Position numbers and translations under genes: made by a program
The notes under the pieces: model-generated
What the model was told of the DNA's origin: nothing
The model's input: only the letters and a program-made list of their open reading frames with translations
The model's database searches: none
DNA from: CAZCAC01 sp964496575
Lineage (GTDB): Bacteria > Planctomycetota > UBA1135 > GCA-002686595
Assembly: GCA_964496575.1 (NCBI GenBank)
Contig: CAZCAC010000101.1
Location: 1 to 31,035, forward strand
DNA length: 31,035 bases
Direction of reading: 5' to 3'
Shown: one piece after another, positions 8,651 through 20,580 of the stretch
Layout: every line of letters starts with the position of its first letter
Numbering within the stretch: position 1 is the first letter of the stretch

Positions 8651-8686
8651 GTCCGGATCGAAGGGGATCCCAAAAAAGTCCGGATC
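8651..8686. repeat. 9-bp direct repeats upstream of lipoprotein gene
   Basis: GTCCGGATC occurs at 8651-8659 and again at 8678-8686, a 27-bp period, with a GGGATCCCAAAAAA stretch between. A 6-bp stem (CCGGGA 8703-8708 / TCCCGG 8716-8721) follows. The repeats lie 84-119 bp before the lipoprotein start and could be a regulator site or part of the promoter region. The rest of the 206-bp gap shows nothing recognisable. Confidence 0.3.
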
Positions 8687-8769
8687 CGCTGGCCGCCGCC
8701 TCCCGGGAGGGCAATTCCCGGTCGATGGCGGGCGTCGAAGGGGCGCCAAACCCAACGGAGGACAGCGAA

Positions 8770-11073
8770 ATGACCACTCGGATCAGCAACACGAAGGAAA
8801 CACGCGGCTCGACGGCACGCACGGCGATTCTCCTCTTCTCCGCGGCCCTCTGGGGCTGCAGCGGCGGAGGCGGCGGCGGCCTGGAGATCGGCGGCGGTGG
8901 CGGCAGTGGAGGCGGCGGTGGCGGCGGCGCGGGGGGCGAGGAGCTCTCGATGGACACGGTCCACAGCTCCACCGCGGTCACCCCCGAGCTCGGCGGCCAC
9001 CTGGCCATCCAGAGCGACGAGCCGGAGCTCGACGGCGCCTCGCTGAGCGTGCCGTCTTCCTCCGTCGCGCAGCCCTTGACCCTCTCGATCGGCACCCCCG
9101 ACGAGCTGCCGGGAGTCGCGCCCTTCGGGGACACTCCCGTCGGCAGCCCCTTCGTCATCGAGCCGAGCGGCACCACCTTCGCGGCGGCCAACCCGGCGAC
9201 GCTGACCCTGCCCCTGCCCACCGGCGACGTGGGCAAGGAGTTCTACATCGGGCGCTGGGAGCCGAGCTCGGGCACCTGGGAGAAGATCGGCGGTGAGGTC
9301 GACGGCGACTACATCTCGGTCGACATCGAGCACCTCTCCGGCTACGGCGTCTTCTTCGCCGGCAAGTCCTTCGTCAGGGTGACCAACGCAGCGGACGCTT
9401 CGCTGGCGGACCTGGGGATCTCGCTCGACTACCTCGGCGGCCCGGTTCCGCCCGCGGACCTCGAGCCGGGCGTGCCGTTCAACGCGTATCCGCCCCTCCC
9501 CCCCGGCGGCGTGGATCTGAAGCCGGGCGAGAGCGGTTACATGCGGCTCCTGCCGGGACACTACAGCTTCATGGTCAGCTATCCGCACCCGCAGCCGGGC
9601 GTCTCCAACGTCCTCAGCTTCGCGGTCCCGGTGCTGGAGACGGGCGCCGATGACAGCACCGTCGATCAGACGATCACGATCACGATGGCGGGGGCCTCGA
9701 GCACCGACGCGTTCACCGACGCCTCGATCGTGTTCCGCGGCGCCGATCCGGACGCACCGGCCAACGTGCGACCCGTGGTGAACCTCGACGCGCAGGCACC
9801 CGCAGGCGTCCCGATCGTCGACTCCCTGACTGGAGGCCCGGTGACCAATGCCACGCGGATGGTCACGATCGGTCCCGTGGTCGCCAGCCAGCTGACCTCC
9901 ATCAACACCCTCCTGCTGGAGGGAACCGCCACCGACGCCAACAACCCCGCGAACCTGCACGTCTGCTGGACCTGGTCGGCGGGGACGCTGCCCACGCACG
10001 ACTGGATCATCAACGGCAGCACCAAGTCGCGAGGCTTCCGGCCGAATCCGCCGAAGGCGGGGGTCTACACGGTGCACTTCACGGCGTACGACGACTACGG
10101 ACTCTTCGACCAGGGCACCTGGACGATCATCATCCGCGGCAACACGCTCCCCGAGCTCGAGGTGATCGCGGACGACTTCGTGATCGACTTCGGACGCCTC
10201 GACTCGTACCGCGACCTCTACGGGGCGTTCACCTCGACGCCGACCCTGCCGGTCTACCTGTACACCGGCACCACGATCAACCTGCGCCTTCTCGGGATCG
10301 TCGGACCGGCGCGGAACCCGATCCAGGATCCGACCGGCATGACCATCGTCTTCGGGCTGGTCTCCGACGCCGACGGCGACCCGATCCAGTTCGGCTTCCG
10401 GATCCCCGCACCGATGTACGGCAAGGGCAACCTCTACGCGGCGCTACCCGTCCCGCCCGGCCCCCTGGTCCCGGCCGGCCTGGCCGTCGGGGACATGATC
10501 GACACCTACAACAAGATCGATGCGTACAACCAGCAGCTCACCGCACTGGCCAACCAGGGCGCACTCCCGGTCGACACGACGATCTTCCCCGGCCGTCCGG
10601 CGGGCACCCAGGCGCTGCCGGTGATCTGGGAGGCTCCGGACGACCCCGACGTGCCGATCAACTCGACCAACGACTGCTCCGAGTTCGGTGGCTGTTCGAT
10701 CGCGGCCGGCGGGACGGTCAACGTCGAGGGGCGCGTCACCGACGGCTTCAGCAAGGAGAAGCGCGACTTCGGGATGATCGCCTACCCCGACGACGACGGG
10801 AACAACTTCCTGCTGGCCAGCGTGGTCCCCAATCCTCCCGACCCGGCTCCGGGGCAGGGGGTGACGGTGGTGGCCACCATCTTCCCGGCGGTCGCCGGCG
10901 TGACGGTCGAGTTCTCGATCGTCGGCACCGACGGCTACAGCAACTCCTCCTCGCCGCTCACCGGCGATGACGGGACGGCGAGCTTCTACATCCCCGGTGG
11001 TGGAGAGGGCGTGGTCGACGTGGTCACCGTGAGGGTCGGCAACTCGGAGGTGGAAGTGACCTACACCTTCTGA
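8770..11073 (+). CDS. large lipoprotein with poly-Gly tether, ZU5-like and Ig/PKD-like domains
   Basis: 767 residues from ATG 8770. GGAGGA at 8757-8762, 7 nt upstream, decides this start over in-frame starts further left. The hydrophobic segment ends in a lipobox LWGC, with Cys30 as the expected lipidated residue. A glycine-rich spacer follows (about residues 32-56). Residues about 65-200 look like a ZU5-type domain (GGHLAIQSDEPELDGASLSVP, then PSSGTWEKIGGEVDGDYISVDIEHLSGYGVF). About 330-465 is a PKD/cadherin-like segment (LLLEGTATDANN, CWTWSAGTL, YTVHFTAYDDYGLFDQGTW). About 683-767 is an Ig-like (Big-type) domain ending VEVTYTF. This is a surface or periplasmic structural or adhesion lipoprotein with no catalytic motif. 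A strong terminator follows 22 bp after the stop. Confidence 0.85.
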   Translation: MTTRISNTKETRGSTARTAILLFSAALWGCSGGGGGGLEIGGGGGSGGGGGGGAGGEELSMDTVHSSTAVTPELGGHLAIQSDEPELDGASLSVPSSSVAQPLTLSIGTPDELPGVAPFGDTPVGSPFVIEPSGTTFAAANPATLTLPLPTGDVGKEFYIGRWEPSSGTWEKIGGEVDGDYISVDIEHLSGYGVFFAGKSFVRVTNAADASLADLGISLDYLGGPVPPADLEPGVPFNAYPPLPPGGVDLKPGESGYMRLLPGHYSFMVSYPHPQPGVSNVLSFAVPVLETGADDSTVDQTITITMAGASSTDAFTDASIVFRGADPDAPANVRPVVNLDAQAPAGVPIVDSLTGGPVTNATRMVTIGPVVASQLTSINTLLLEGTATDANNPANLHVCWTWSAGTLPTHDWIINGSTKSRGFRPNPPKAGVYTVHFTAYDDYGLFDQGTWTIIIRGNTLPELEVIADDFVIDFGRLDSYRDLYGAFTSTPTLPVYLYTGTTINLRLLGIVGPARNPIQDPTGMTIVFGLVSDADGDPIQFGFRIPAPMYGKGNLYAALPVPPGPLVPAGLAVGDMIDTYNKIDAYNQQLTALANQGALPVDTTIFPGRPAGTQALPVIWEAPDDPDVPINSTNDCSEFGGCSIAAGGTVNVEGRVTDGFSKEKRDFGMIAYPDDDGNNFLLASVVPNPPDPAPGQGVTVVATIFPAVAGVTVEFSIVGTDGYSNSSSPLTGDDGTASFYIPGGGEGVVDVVTVRVGNSEVEVTYTF

Positions 11074-11095
11074 CTCCCGAGGATGGCGGCAGCGG

Positions 11096-11130
11096 GCCCG
11101 GAGGTCGCGGTGTGACCTCCGGGCTTCTTT
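11096..11130 (+). terminator. Rho-independent terminator of the lipoprotein gene
   Basis: A perfect 11-bp stem, GCCCGGAGGTC (11096-11106) with GACCTCCGGGC (11114-11124), closes a 7-nt loop and is followed by TTCTTT. It lies just after the lipoprotein stop and before the convergent propeller gene. The minus-strand reading lacks a T-tract, so it should act mainly on the plus strand. Confidence 0.85.
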
Positions 11131-11162
11131 CGTCTCGGCAACGTCCCCGGTGACTCAGTGCC

Positions 11163-12836
11163 TCACCACTGAATCGCCACGCCGTTCGTGGCATTGAACT
11201 CGCCGCCGCAGGGGCCGGACGGATCCCTGTACCAGTACTGGTAGTGGCGCAATTCGCCACCGCTCAACCCTTCCTTGGCCGAGATCGACGTGCTGCTCAG
11301 GGCCACCCCGCTGAGGCTGGCCTGGACCAGCTCGACGCGCATGACCTGGCCACCCGTGCAGCGTAGGCCGTCGCCAAATGGAAGCCCGCTCAACGCGTTG
11401 GCACCGCTGAAGAACAACCCGAAGGCGTTGGGGGGGCAGTGTTCGGCGTGCAAGACGACCGTGTCGTTGCCGACCACGGCCTGGCCGACGGCGAGCAGGG
11501 AAGTTCCCAGGCCGGTGGAGTTGACACACCCTTCATCGGGACCGCCGGGGTTGCCGCAGGGGCAGAGCCCGACGAGGTCCCCCGAACAGAAGGTGTCGCC
11601 GACGGTCTGGTGCTTGCCGTACTCGTAGACCGATCCCACGTCGCCGGCCGTCCCCAGGTAGTCGAATGGGCAGCCGACCAGGGCGAGTTCGTCGGTGACG
11701 GCGACGGAGGTTCCGAATCCCTCGTCGTCCCGGCCGTCGGCCGGCGCGAACTCCTCCACCACGGCCCAGGTCGAACCGGTGCGGGTGAACAGGTACGCCG
11801 CGCCGGAGTCCGCCCCGCCGATGTCGGCGTAGGCCGCGCCGCCCAGGGCGTTGTCGCCGTGAATCGAGACGCTGGTCCCCAGGGCGGACGTGGCGCCGAG
11901 GTCGCTCGACGTGAGCTTCGCCTGCCGAGTCCAGCTCGAGCCGCTGCGAGTGAACACGTGGAGTGCTCCGGCGTCGGGCGCCACGTCGTCGTCGCCGGGG
12001 GCACCGATCAGGGCGGTTTCCCCGTCGATGGCGACGGTGTAACCGAAGTTGTCGGCGTAGCTCAGATCCGAAGGACTGATCAACGCCTCCTCGCTCCACG
12101 TCGTTCCGGAGCGCACGAAGACGTAGGCACCCCCGGTGTAGGTTTCCGCCCCGCTGTGGCTCACCGCTCCGGCCACGATCGTGTCGCCGGAGATGGCGAC
12201 CGACCAGCCGAGTCGCCCGCTCGGCAGGACGGCGGCGATGAGCACCGCTTCCCGCGACCAGGTCGAGCCGGAACGGACATAGACCTCGACCGAGCCCGCG
12301 CTGTAGTAGCCTCCGTGGTTCGAGTTGGGAGCTCCCACCACGATCGTGTCGCCGTCGATGGCCACGGCCCGTCCGAAGTTGTCGTCGATCTCGGGCCAGC
12401 CGGGCGGCAACTTGATCACCTCGGACCAGGCCGTACCGGACCTCTCGAACACGTAGGCGGCGCCGCGGTCACTGCTCTTGAAGGGGCTGCCGACCACTGC
12501 GGTGTCACCGGAGATTCCCACCCGGTAGCCGAAGAAGTCGTTGTGGCCCCCATCGCTCGGCTCGAGGGTCGCCTCCTGCACCCAGGCCGAGCCGGAACGG
12601 ACGAACACGTACGCGGAGCCGGCGTGCGGCCAGGAGCTGGCGGCCCGGAAGGCGCCGGTGATGAAGGTGTCACCGGAGATCGACGTCGCCCAACCGACGG
12701 TGCCGTAGGGATCCAGCTCCTCGGTCAGGATCTTCGCATCCTCGGTCCAGACCCAGGAACCGCCGGTCGACGTTTGCCAGGCGGTACCCGTAGGAGAGGC
12801 GAAGAGGAGTGCGGCAAACCAGAGCGTTGTTCTCAT
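11163..12836 (-). CDS. secreted seven-repeat FG-GAP beta-propeller protein with shared C-terminal module
   Basis: 557 residues. Start ATG 12836 with GAGGAG 7 nt upstream on the minus strand; signal peptide MRTTLWFAALLFASPTGTAW. Seven repeats of about 50 residues follow, each with the pattern FGxxVAIxGDTxVVGAP, then GAxYVFxRSGxxWxEEAxL. This is the integrin-alpha-like FG-GAP pattern, and seven copies suggest one closed seven-bladed propeller. Residues about 412-557 repeat the C-terminal module of the protein at 503-2425: CSGD, CPCGN, GCVN, GLFF, PFGDGLRCTGG, YQYWYRD, CGGEFNATNGVAIQW. The two proteins differ strongly in propeller sequence, so the module looks transplantable. A surface or extracellular binding role is likely. 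It lies downstream of the TMTC-like gene on the same strand. Confidence 0.85.
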   Translation of the reverse strand: MRTTLWFAALLFASPTGTAWQTSTGGSWVWTEDAKILTEELDPYGTVGWATSISGDTFITGAFRAASSWPHAGSAYVFVRSGSAWVQEATLEPSDGGHNDFFGYRVGISGDTAVVGSPFKSSDRGAAYVFERSGTAWSEVIKLPPGWPEIDDNFGRAVAIDGDTIVVGAPNSNHGGYYSAGSVEVYVRSGSTWSREAVLIAAVLPSGRLGWSVAISGDTIVAGAVSHSGAETYTGGAYVFVRSGTTWSEEALISPSDLSYADNFGYTVAIDGETALIGAPGDDDVAPDAGALHVFTRSGSSWTRQAKLTSSDLGATSALGTSVSIHGDNALGGAAYADIGGADSGAAYLFTRTGSTWAVVEEFAPADGRDDEGFGTSVAVTDELALVGCPFDYLGTAGDVGSVYEYGKHQTVGDTFCSGDLVGLCPCGNPGGPDEGCVNSTGLGTSLLAVGQAVVGNDTVVLHAEHCPPNAFGLFFSGANALSGLPFGDGLRCTGGQVMRVELVQASLSGVALSSTSISAKEGLSGGELRHYQYWYRDPSGPCGGEFNATNGVAIQW

Positions 12837-12998
12837 TATCAGGCTCCTCGCTGCGAGGCGGTGATGCGTAGTCGGTCGAGAGGAAGGCGGCTCTCGGGGG
12901 AGTGGCGAGCTGGGGAGCGCTTTCGACTCCGCAACCTCAGGCTACCCGCTCATCCGGGATTCCGCGAGGGATCCCCTGTTCACCGCCTCGAGGACGCG

Positions 12999-15185
12999 TC
13001 ATCGCCTCTCCGTCCTGCGTAGCGCCTCCTCCAGTGCGGCGAGGCGTTCCCGCGCCAGCTCGTGGTCGGGGTCGGCCGCGAGGATCAGCTGGTACTGCAG
13101 CAGGGCGTCTCCGGGGCGCTCCTGGCGTTCGCGAGTCGCGGCCAGGTTCAGGCGGGCGTCGGCGTAGTCGTCGCGAAGCAGGATCGCGCTCTCCAGGCAG
13201 GTCGCCGCCGCCTCGAGAGAGCCGAGCCGGATCAGCACCACCGCGCGGTTGTTCCACACCAGCGGGTCGTCGGGGTTCGCCTCCAGGGAGAACGCGTAGT
13301 GCTCGTCCCCCTCCTCGAGGCGCCCGAGCTGGACGGCCGCATCGCCGAGCAGCTTGTACACCTTCGCCGGGTCGCCGCCCTGCTCCAGCGCTCGTCGGAA
13401 CTCCGATTCGGCCGGCTCGGCGTGGCCGGCGCCCAGCAGCAGGATGCCCAGGTTCAGGTGAGCCTCCGGGAACACCGGCTTCGACTCGAGCGCCCGGAGG
13501 AAGTGGCGCCGCGCATCCTCGAAACGTCCAAGCTGGTAGAGCTCCAGCGCCAGGCCGTTGTGCGCCTCGGGGTGGTCGGGCTGGATCCGCAGCGCCAGCT
13601 CGAAGCGCTCGCGCGCGTCCTCGTGCGCCCCCGCCCGCGCCAGCCCGACCGCCAGGCTCACGTGCGCGGCGACGAACCGATCGTCCTCGTCGAGCGCACG
13701 CTCCCAGTGCTCGCGCGCCGCCGCGAGATCTCCCTCCTGGAAGAGCAGGTTGCCGAGGTTGGTGTTCGCCGCGGGGTGGCCGGGGTCGAGCCCCAGCGCG
13801 ATCAGGAAGGACTCCGCCCCTTCCTCGAGATCTCCCTGCTTGATCAGCAGCTCGCCGAGCAGGTTGTGCGCGCGCGGCGATCTCGGCGCGTGCTCCGCCA
13901 TGTGCCGGAAGATCGTCTCGCTATCCCGCCAACGGGTCAGGTAGCGGCGAGCGGCTCCCGCCTCGACGACGGTCAGCACGGTGATCGCCCCGATCAACAC
14001 GAGACGTCGCACCGCCGTGCCCGATGAGGTCCCCCACCGTCCCCACGCCCGGACCAGCAGGGCGGTCAGCGGGAGAAGCAGGCCGACCGCGGGGAAGTAG
14101 ACGTACTTGTCGGAGACCGAGACCCAGCTGTAGCGCACCAGGCCCAGGGTGGGCAGCAGGGCGAAGAAGAAGAAGAGGAAGCCGACGAGAGGCGCCCGGC
14201 TCCGGCGCCAGGAGAGGAGCAAGAATCCCACCATGGCGACCACGGCCAGCGTGCTGATGATCACCCGAGGATCCCGCAGGGTGACCGAATCGTCGACCGG
14301 GTAGAACGAGGTCAGGTCGACCGGCCGCACGATCTTGTCCAGGTAGAAGACGAGGTTGCGGCAGACCCGGATCGGCGCCTGCCAGCTCCCTCCTCCCGCG
14401 GCCTCGACCCCGCCCGTATTCGCGTGGGAGGTGACGGTGATCACCACCGACAGCGCGGCGATGGCGAAGTAGTGCCACTTCTCGACGAGCCGAGAGCGAT
14501 CGAGGCGGCGCAGCGGCCACGCGTCGAGAAGGAGCAGCAGGAGCGGCAAAGCGATCGTCGTCGGCTTCGCCAGCAGGGACAGCACGAACGCGGCGACCGA
14601 CCCGACCAGCCAGCCTCGCCGCTCCGGCTCCCCCGTCCACCGAACGTAGCCGCACAACGAGATCAGCGCGAAGAAGGTGGCGAGCAGCGTCTTTCGCTCG
14701 CTGAGCCATACCGTCGGCTCGACGGCGAGTGGGTGGGCGACGAAGAGCAGACCGACCAGCACCGCCACCTCCGGTCGCCGGAACAGCAGCGTCAGCAGGA
14801 GCACCAGCAACGCCCCGTTCAGCGCGTGCAGGAGGAGGTTGGTGCGGCGGAACGGCCGGAGGTGATCCACGCGCCCACCCAGCGCGTGGTCGACCATCAG
14901 CGAGGTCATGGTCAGCGGCGTGTAGTAGCCACCGACCGTCGAGGGTTCGAGGATCTCGCCGAAGAAGCGCACCGCCGAGCCGAGGCTCGGATCCTGTACC
15001 AGCTGGTTCTCGGTCAGGAACTGGTGGTCGTCGAGGGAGAGCGCTCGAGACTCGAGGGCGGGACGAAACACGAAGAAGGCGACCACGGCCACCAGCAGCG
15101 TGCCGACGACGGTCCTCCACACCGCCGGGCGCTGCGAATCCCCCCCCTCGGGCGCCGCGGGGATCGGGCCGACCTCGGTCTCCAT
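12999..15185 (-). CDS. TMTC-like GT-C membrane protein with eight C-terminal TPRs
   Basis: 728 residues from ATG 15185. The first helix is about residues 24-40. It is followed by an acidic pair D52-D53 in LDDHQFLTENQLVQD, a position where GT-C glycosyltransferases keep catalytic acids. Further conserved-looking blocks are YYTPLTMTSLMVDH, NLLLHALNGALLVLLL, AHPLAVEPTVWLSERKTLLA and LAKPTTIALPLLLLLLDAWP. These match the general layout of TMTC proteins (eukaryotic O-mannosyltransferases) and their uncharacterised bacterial relatives. About ten membrane helices end near residue 410. Eight TPR units follow (about 440-720), for example AANTNLGNLLFQEGDLAAAREHWERAL. Likely role: membrane glycosyltransferase using a lipid-linked sugar, with TPRs binding acceptor or partner; the activity is inferred from layout only. 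No clear Shine-Dalgarno is seen. Confidence 0.75.
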   Translation of the reverse strand: METEVGPIPAAPEGGDSQRPAVWRTVVGTLLVAVVAFFVFRPALESRALSLDDHQFLTENQLVQDPSLGSAVRFFGEILEPSTVGGYYTPLTMTSLMVDHALGGRVDHLRPFRRTNLLLHALNGALLVLLLTLLFRRPEVAVLVGLLFVAHPLAVEPTVWLSERKTLLATFFALISLCGYVRWTGEPERRGWLVGSVAAFVLSLLAKPTTIALPLLLLLLDAWPLRRLDRSRLVEKWHYFAIAALSVVITVTSHANTGGVEAAGGGSWQAPIRVCRNLVFYLDKIVRPVDLTSFYPVDDSVTLRDPRVIISTLAVVAMVGFLLLSWRRSRAPLVGFLFFFFALLPTLGLVRYSWVSVSDKYVYFPAVGLLLPLTALLVRAWGRWGTSSGTAVRRLVLIGAITVLTVVEAGAARRYLTRWRDSETIFRHMAEHAPRSPRAHNLLGELLIKQGDLEEGAESFLIALGLDPGHPAANTNLGNLLFQEGDLAAAREHWERALDEDDRFVAAHVSLAVGLARAGAHEDARERFELALRIQPDHPEAHNGLALELYQLGRFEDARRHFLRALESKPVFPEAHLNLGILLLGAGHAEPAESEFRRALEQGGDPAKVYKLLGDAAVQLGRLEEGDEHYAFSLEANPDDPLVWNNRAVVLIRLGSLEAAATCLESAILLRDDYADARLNLAATRERQERPGDALLQYQLILAADPDHELARERLAALEEALRRTERR

Positions 15186-15237
15186 CCCGACATTCTATCG
15201 ACTCGACCCGCCCAGAGGGTCCGCCCTCGGGAGCACG

Positions 15238-15278
15238 GAAAGACGGCCACCGCTTCCGGAGGACCGGAGCGGTGGCCG
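15238..15278 (-). terminator. terminator of the AhpD-like gene
   Basis: On the minus strand GGCCACCGCTCCGG pairs with CCGG-A-AGCGGTGGCC (one bulged base, loop TCCT) and is followed by GTCTTTCC. It lies about 55 bp beyond the stop of the gene at 15334-15864 and before the start of the TMTC-like gene. It therefore separates the two transcription units. Confidence 0.75.
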
Positions 15279-15333
15279 CGGGGGAAATCGGCTCGCCGCC
15301 AGGAGACGCGGCAGCGAGGCCGGAGTGCCGGAC

Positions 15334-15864
15334 TCAGTCGACCGGAGGGAAGTCGATCTCGGTCTCGACCACGTGGTTGATGTAGTTGGTGAAGGTGTTC
15401 AGCGAAACGGTCGCGACCAGCTCGAGAACCTCCCCTTCGGAGAAGCCCGCATCGCGGATCGTCTTGAACTGCTCGTCGCTGACGAACCCCTTGGTCTCGA
15501 TGATCTGCCGGCTGAAGTCGAGGGCGGCCTGGGTCTTCGCGTCCTTCGACTCGCCGCGCAGGCAGGAGCGCAGGTCCTCGGAGGACTGGCCCTGACTCTG
15601 ACCGATCGCGTGGTGCGCCGCGGCACAGTAGGAGCACTCGTTGATCCCGGCGACGGTCATCGCCACGCATTCGCGAAGCTCGTTACTGAGCGATCCCGAC
15701 TTGATGGCGCCGGAAAAGCTGAGGTAAGAGTGCAGCACGGCCGACGAGTGAGCCATGGTGCCGATGATGTTGGGGACGCGTCCCGATCCCTTCTCGACCT
15801 CGGTGAGCAGCTTCTGCGACCGGCCCTCGGCGGTCTCGACGGTCAGGGGTTCGATTCTCGGCAT
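15334..15864 (-). CDS. carboxymuconolactone decarboxylase / AhpD-like (peroxidase-related) protein
   Basis: 176 residues, start ATG 15864 (MPRIEPLTV), with a purine-rich stretch GAGAGGATCAGAAGAG upstream. The core ECVAMTVAGINECSYCAAAHHAIG carries the C-x-x-C-x-x-x-H site (Cys77, Cys80, His84) of the AhpD/CMD fold. In characterised members this pair does thiol peroxidase or disulfide chemistry. The N-terminal block RVPNIIGTMAHSSAVLHSYLSF and the length are typical of the peroxidase-related subgroup annotated as uncharacterised peroxidase-related enzymes, rather than true gamma-carboxymuconolactone decarboxylases. It is cytosolic, all-helical and probably oligomeric. It stands downstream of nifJ on the same strand, but a terminator lies between them. 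A role in oxidative stress is an inference from the family. Confidence 0.85.
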   Translation of the reverse strand: MPRIEPLTVETAEGRSQKLLTEVEKGSGRVPNIIGTMAHSSAVLHSYLSFSGAIKSGSLSNELRECVAMTVAGINECSYCAAAHHAIGQSQGQSSEDLRSCLRGESKDAKTQAALDFSRQIIETKGFVSDEQFKTIRDAGFSEGEVLELVATVSLNTFTNYINHVVETEIDFPPVD

Positions 15865-16048
15865 CTCTTCTGATCCTCTCTGTGATTCGATGATGAGTGG
15901 CGGAGGAGGACTCGCGCGCCTCGGTGCCGCGATCCTCGTCTGGAGTGGCTTCTACGAGCGCCGGAACCGGTCGTGACCGTCGGGGGGAACGCGCCAATCT
16001 CGACCCCGAGGTCCCTTGTCCCGGGTCAGGCTCCCCGGGCGTGCTCCG

Positions 16049-16086
16049 AACGAGAAAGGAGGGGACCGGCCTGGCCGATCCCCTCC
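16049..16086 (-). terminator. terminator of nifJ
   Basis: On the minus strand GGAGGGGATCGG (16086-16075) pairs with CCGGTCCCCTCC (16069-16058) with one T-G wobble. This makes a 12-bp stem with loop CCAGG, followed by TTTCTCGTT. It lies 44 bp beyond the nifJ stop. The remaining gap up to 15865 shows no convincing promoter motif for the AhpD-like gene, though one must lie there if the terminator is efficient. Confidence 0.8.
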
Positions 16087-16129
16087 TCGTTCGTCCCCGG
16101 CCGGAACCGGGCTCGGGAGAGAGCGCTGC

Positions 16130-19720
<3,591 letters not shown>

Positions 19721-20108
19721 GGAACGTCTCCGGGGGTTCTCAATACTGCCTTCCTACGGACAGACGAACCCGAGGGAATAAATCTCGGGGGGCAAAAGAG
19801 CAATGGAATTCTCGTGGTTGCGGGCATCCCAGGGGCGATTCCGGGCGTTTTCCGCACAAGGTCGTAGGTGCGGGCGGGTGGCCGGGGTGCGAACTCCGAA
19901 GGAGCGAGGGCTGGAGGGGGCGCGGCAGCAGAGGAGGGGAGGGAAAGGTGTGCAGATCCGCGGCGCCGGCGGACCCGCGCCCCACCCGCTCGAGGGCCGT
20001 TCCGGGTAGCCCGATCCGGCCGATCCTGATACTGTGATCCGCGATCCGCGTTCTTGGGCCTTTCCGTTGGTAGGACAGGTGGCAAGTGACGGAAAGGAAG
20101 GACTGCAA
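19721..20108. other. 388-bp divergent intergenic region between nifJ and the RRM gene
   Basis: No convincing gene is present. The nifJ side holds a dyad, CCCGAG (19769-19774) facing CTCGGG (19784-19789) around an AT-rich centre, about 50-70 bp before the nifJ start; it could be an operator or leader hairpin. The RRM side holds a 9-bp inverted repeat overlapping the ribosome-binding site, listed separately. The middle (about 19860-20040) is purine-rich then GC-rich with no readable signal. Promoters for both genes must lie here, but no good -35/-10 pair stands out. Confidence 0.5.
20059..20102 (+). promoter_or_regulatory. 5' UTR hairpin overlapping the Shine-Dalgarno of the RRM gene
   Basis: CCTTTCCGT (20059-20067) and ACGGAAAGG (20089-20097) form a perfect 9-bp stem with a 21-nt loop. 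The Shine-Dalgarno GGAAGGA is at 20096-20102, 6 nt before the ATG at 20109. The 3' arm therefore covers the first bases of the ribosome-binding site, and folding could limit access. That layout would suit temperature control or autoregulation by the encoded RNA-binding protein, but this is inferred from sequence only. Confidence 0.5.
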
Positions 20109-20399
20109 ATGGGAACCAGACTCTACATCGGAAACCTGGCCTGGGGCACGAGCGAGGAGACGCTGACCGCTGCCCTCTCGGAAGGAGGCCGGACGGTCAA
20201 GGAGGTCTTCATCGCGACCGACCGCGAGACCGGTCGTCCGCGGGGCTTCGCCTTCGCCGAGATGGGATCGGATCAGGAAGCGCAGGCGGCGATCGAGGCC
20301 CTCGACGGCGCCGAGCTCGACGGTCGCACGTTGAAGGTGAATGAAGCCCGCGAGCGCCAGCCCCGCGGCGGTGGCGGCGGCGGCGGCGGGCGCTGGTAG
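20109..20399 (+). CDS. small RNA-binding protein with one RRM and Gly-rich tail
   Basis: 96 residues. The ATG at 20109 is chosen because GGAAGGA precedes it by 6 nt and the RRM begins right away (MGTRLYIGNL); the longer in-frame reading from 20034 has no ribosome-binding site. RNP2 is LYIGNL (5-10) and RNP1 is RPRGFAFA (43-50), with the aromatic residues that stack on RNA. The domain ends near residue 80 and a tail of Arg and poly-Gly (PRGGGGGGGGRW) follows. This is the size and layout of bacterial cold-inducible RRM proteins, known from cyanobacteria and other phyla, which bind single-stranded RNA in the cytosol. Its targets are unknown. It is probably monocistronic; a hairpin follows the stop. 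Confidence 0.92.
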   Translation: MGTRLYIGNLAWGTSEETLTAALSEGGRTVKEVFIATDRETGRPRGFAFAEMGSDQEAQAAIEALDGAELDGRTLKVNEARERQPRGGGGGGGGRW

Positions 20400-20410
20400 T
20401 CCGAGGCTGA

Positions 20411-20430
20411 CCCGGCCGAGGAGGGCCGGG
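20411..20430 (+). terminator. hairpin after the RRM gene, possible terminator
   Basis: CCCGGCC (20411-20417) pairs with GGCCGGG (20424-20430) around the loop GAGGAG, 12 bp after the stop codon. No T-tract follows, so it may be only a stabilising 3' hairpin. The rest of the gap to 20580 is pyrimidine-rich and has no Trp-containing leader peptide of the TnaC kind. Confidence 0.35.
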
Positions 20431-20580
20431 ATCGAGATTCCTGACGCGACCCGGGGAGGGGTCTGTCCCGACCTCCTCCTCTCCCGAGGGTGTCGATTCC
20501 GTGACTCGAGCCCTATGATCCGCCGGACTCGGCCCCGGTCGGCTCCGGGTCCGTCCCCCCTCCCCCCACTCGATCCCGTC

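Noticed and set aside
20400..20580. TnaC-like regulatory leader peptide before tnaA
   Set aside because: No short ORF with Trp and terminal Pro; the only in-frame extension is Pro/Arg-rich and continuous with tnaA.
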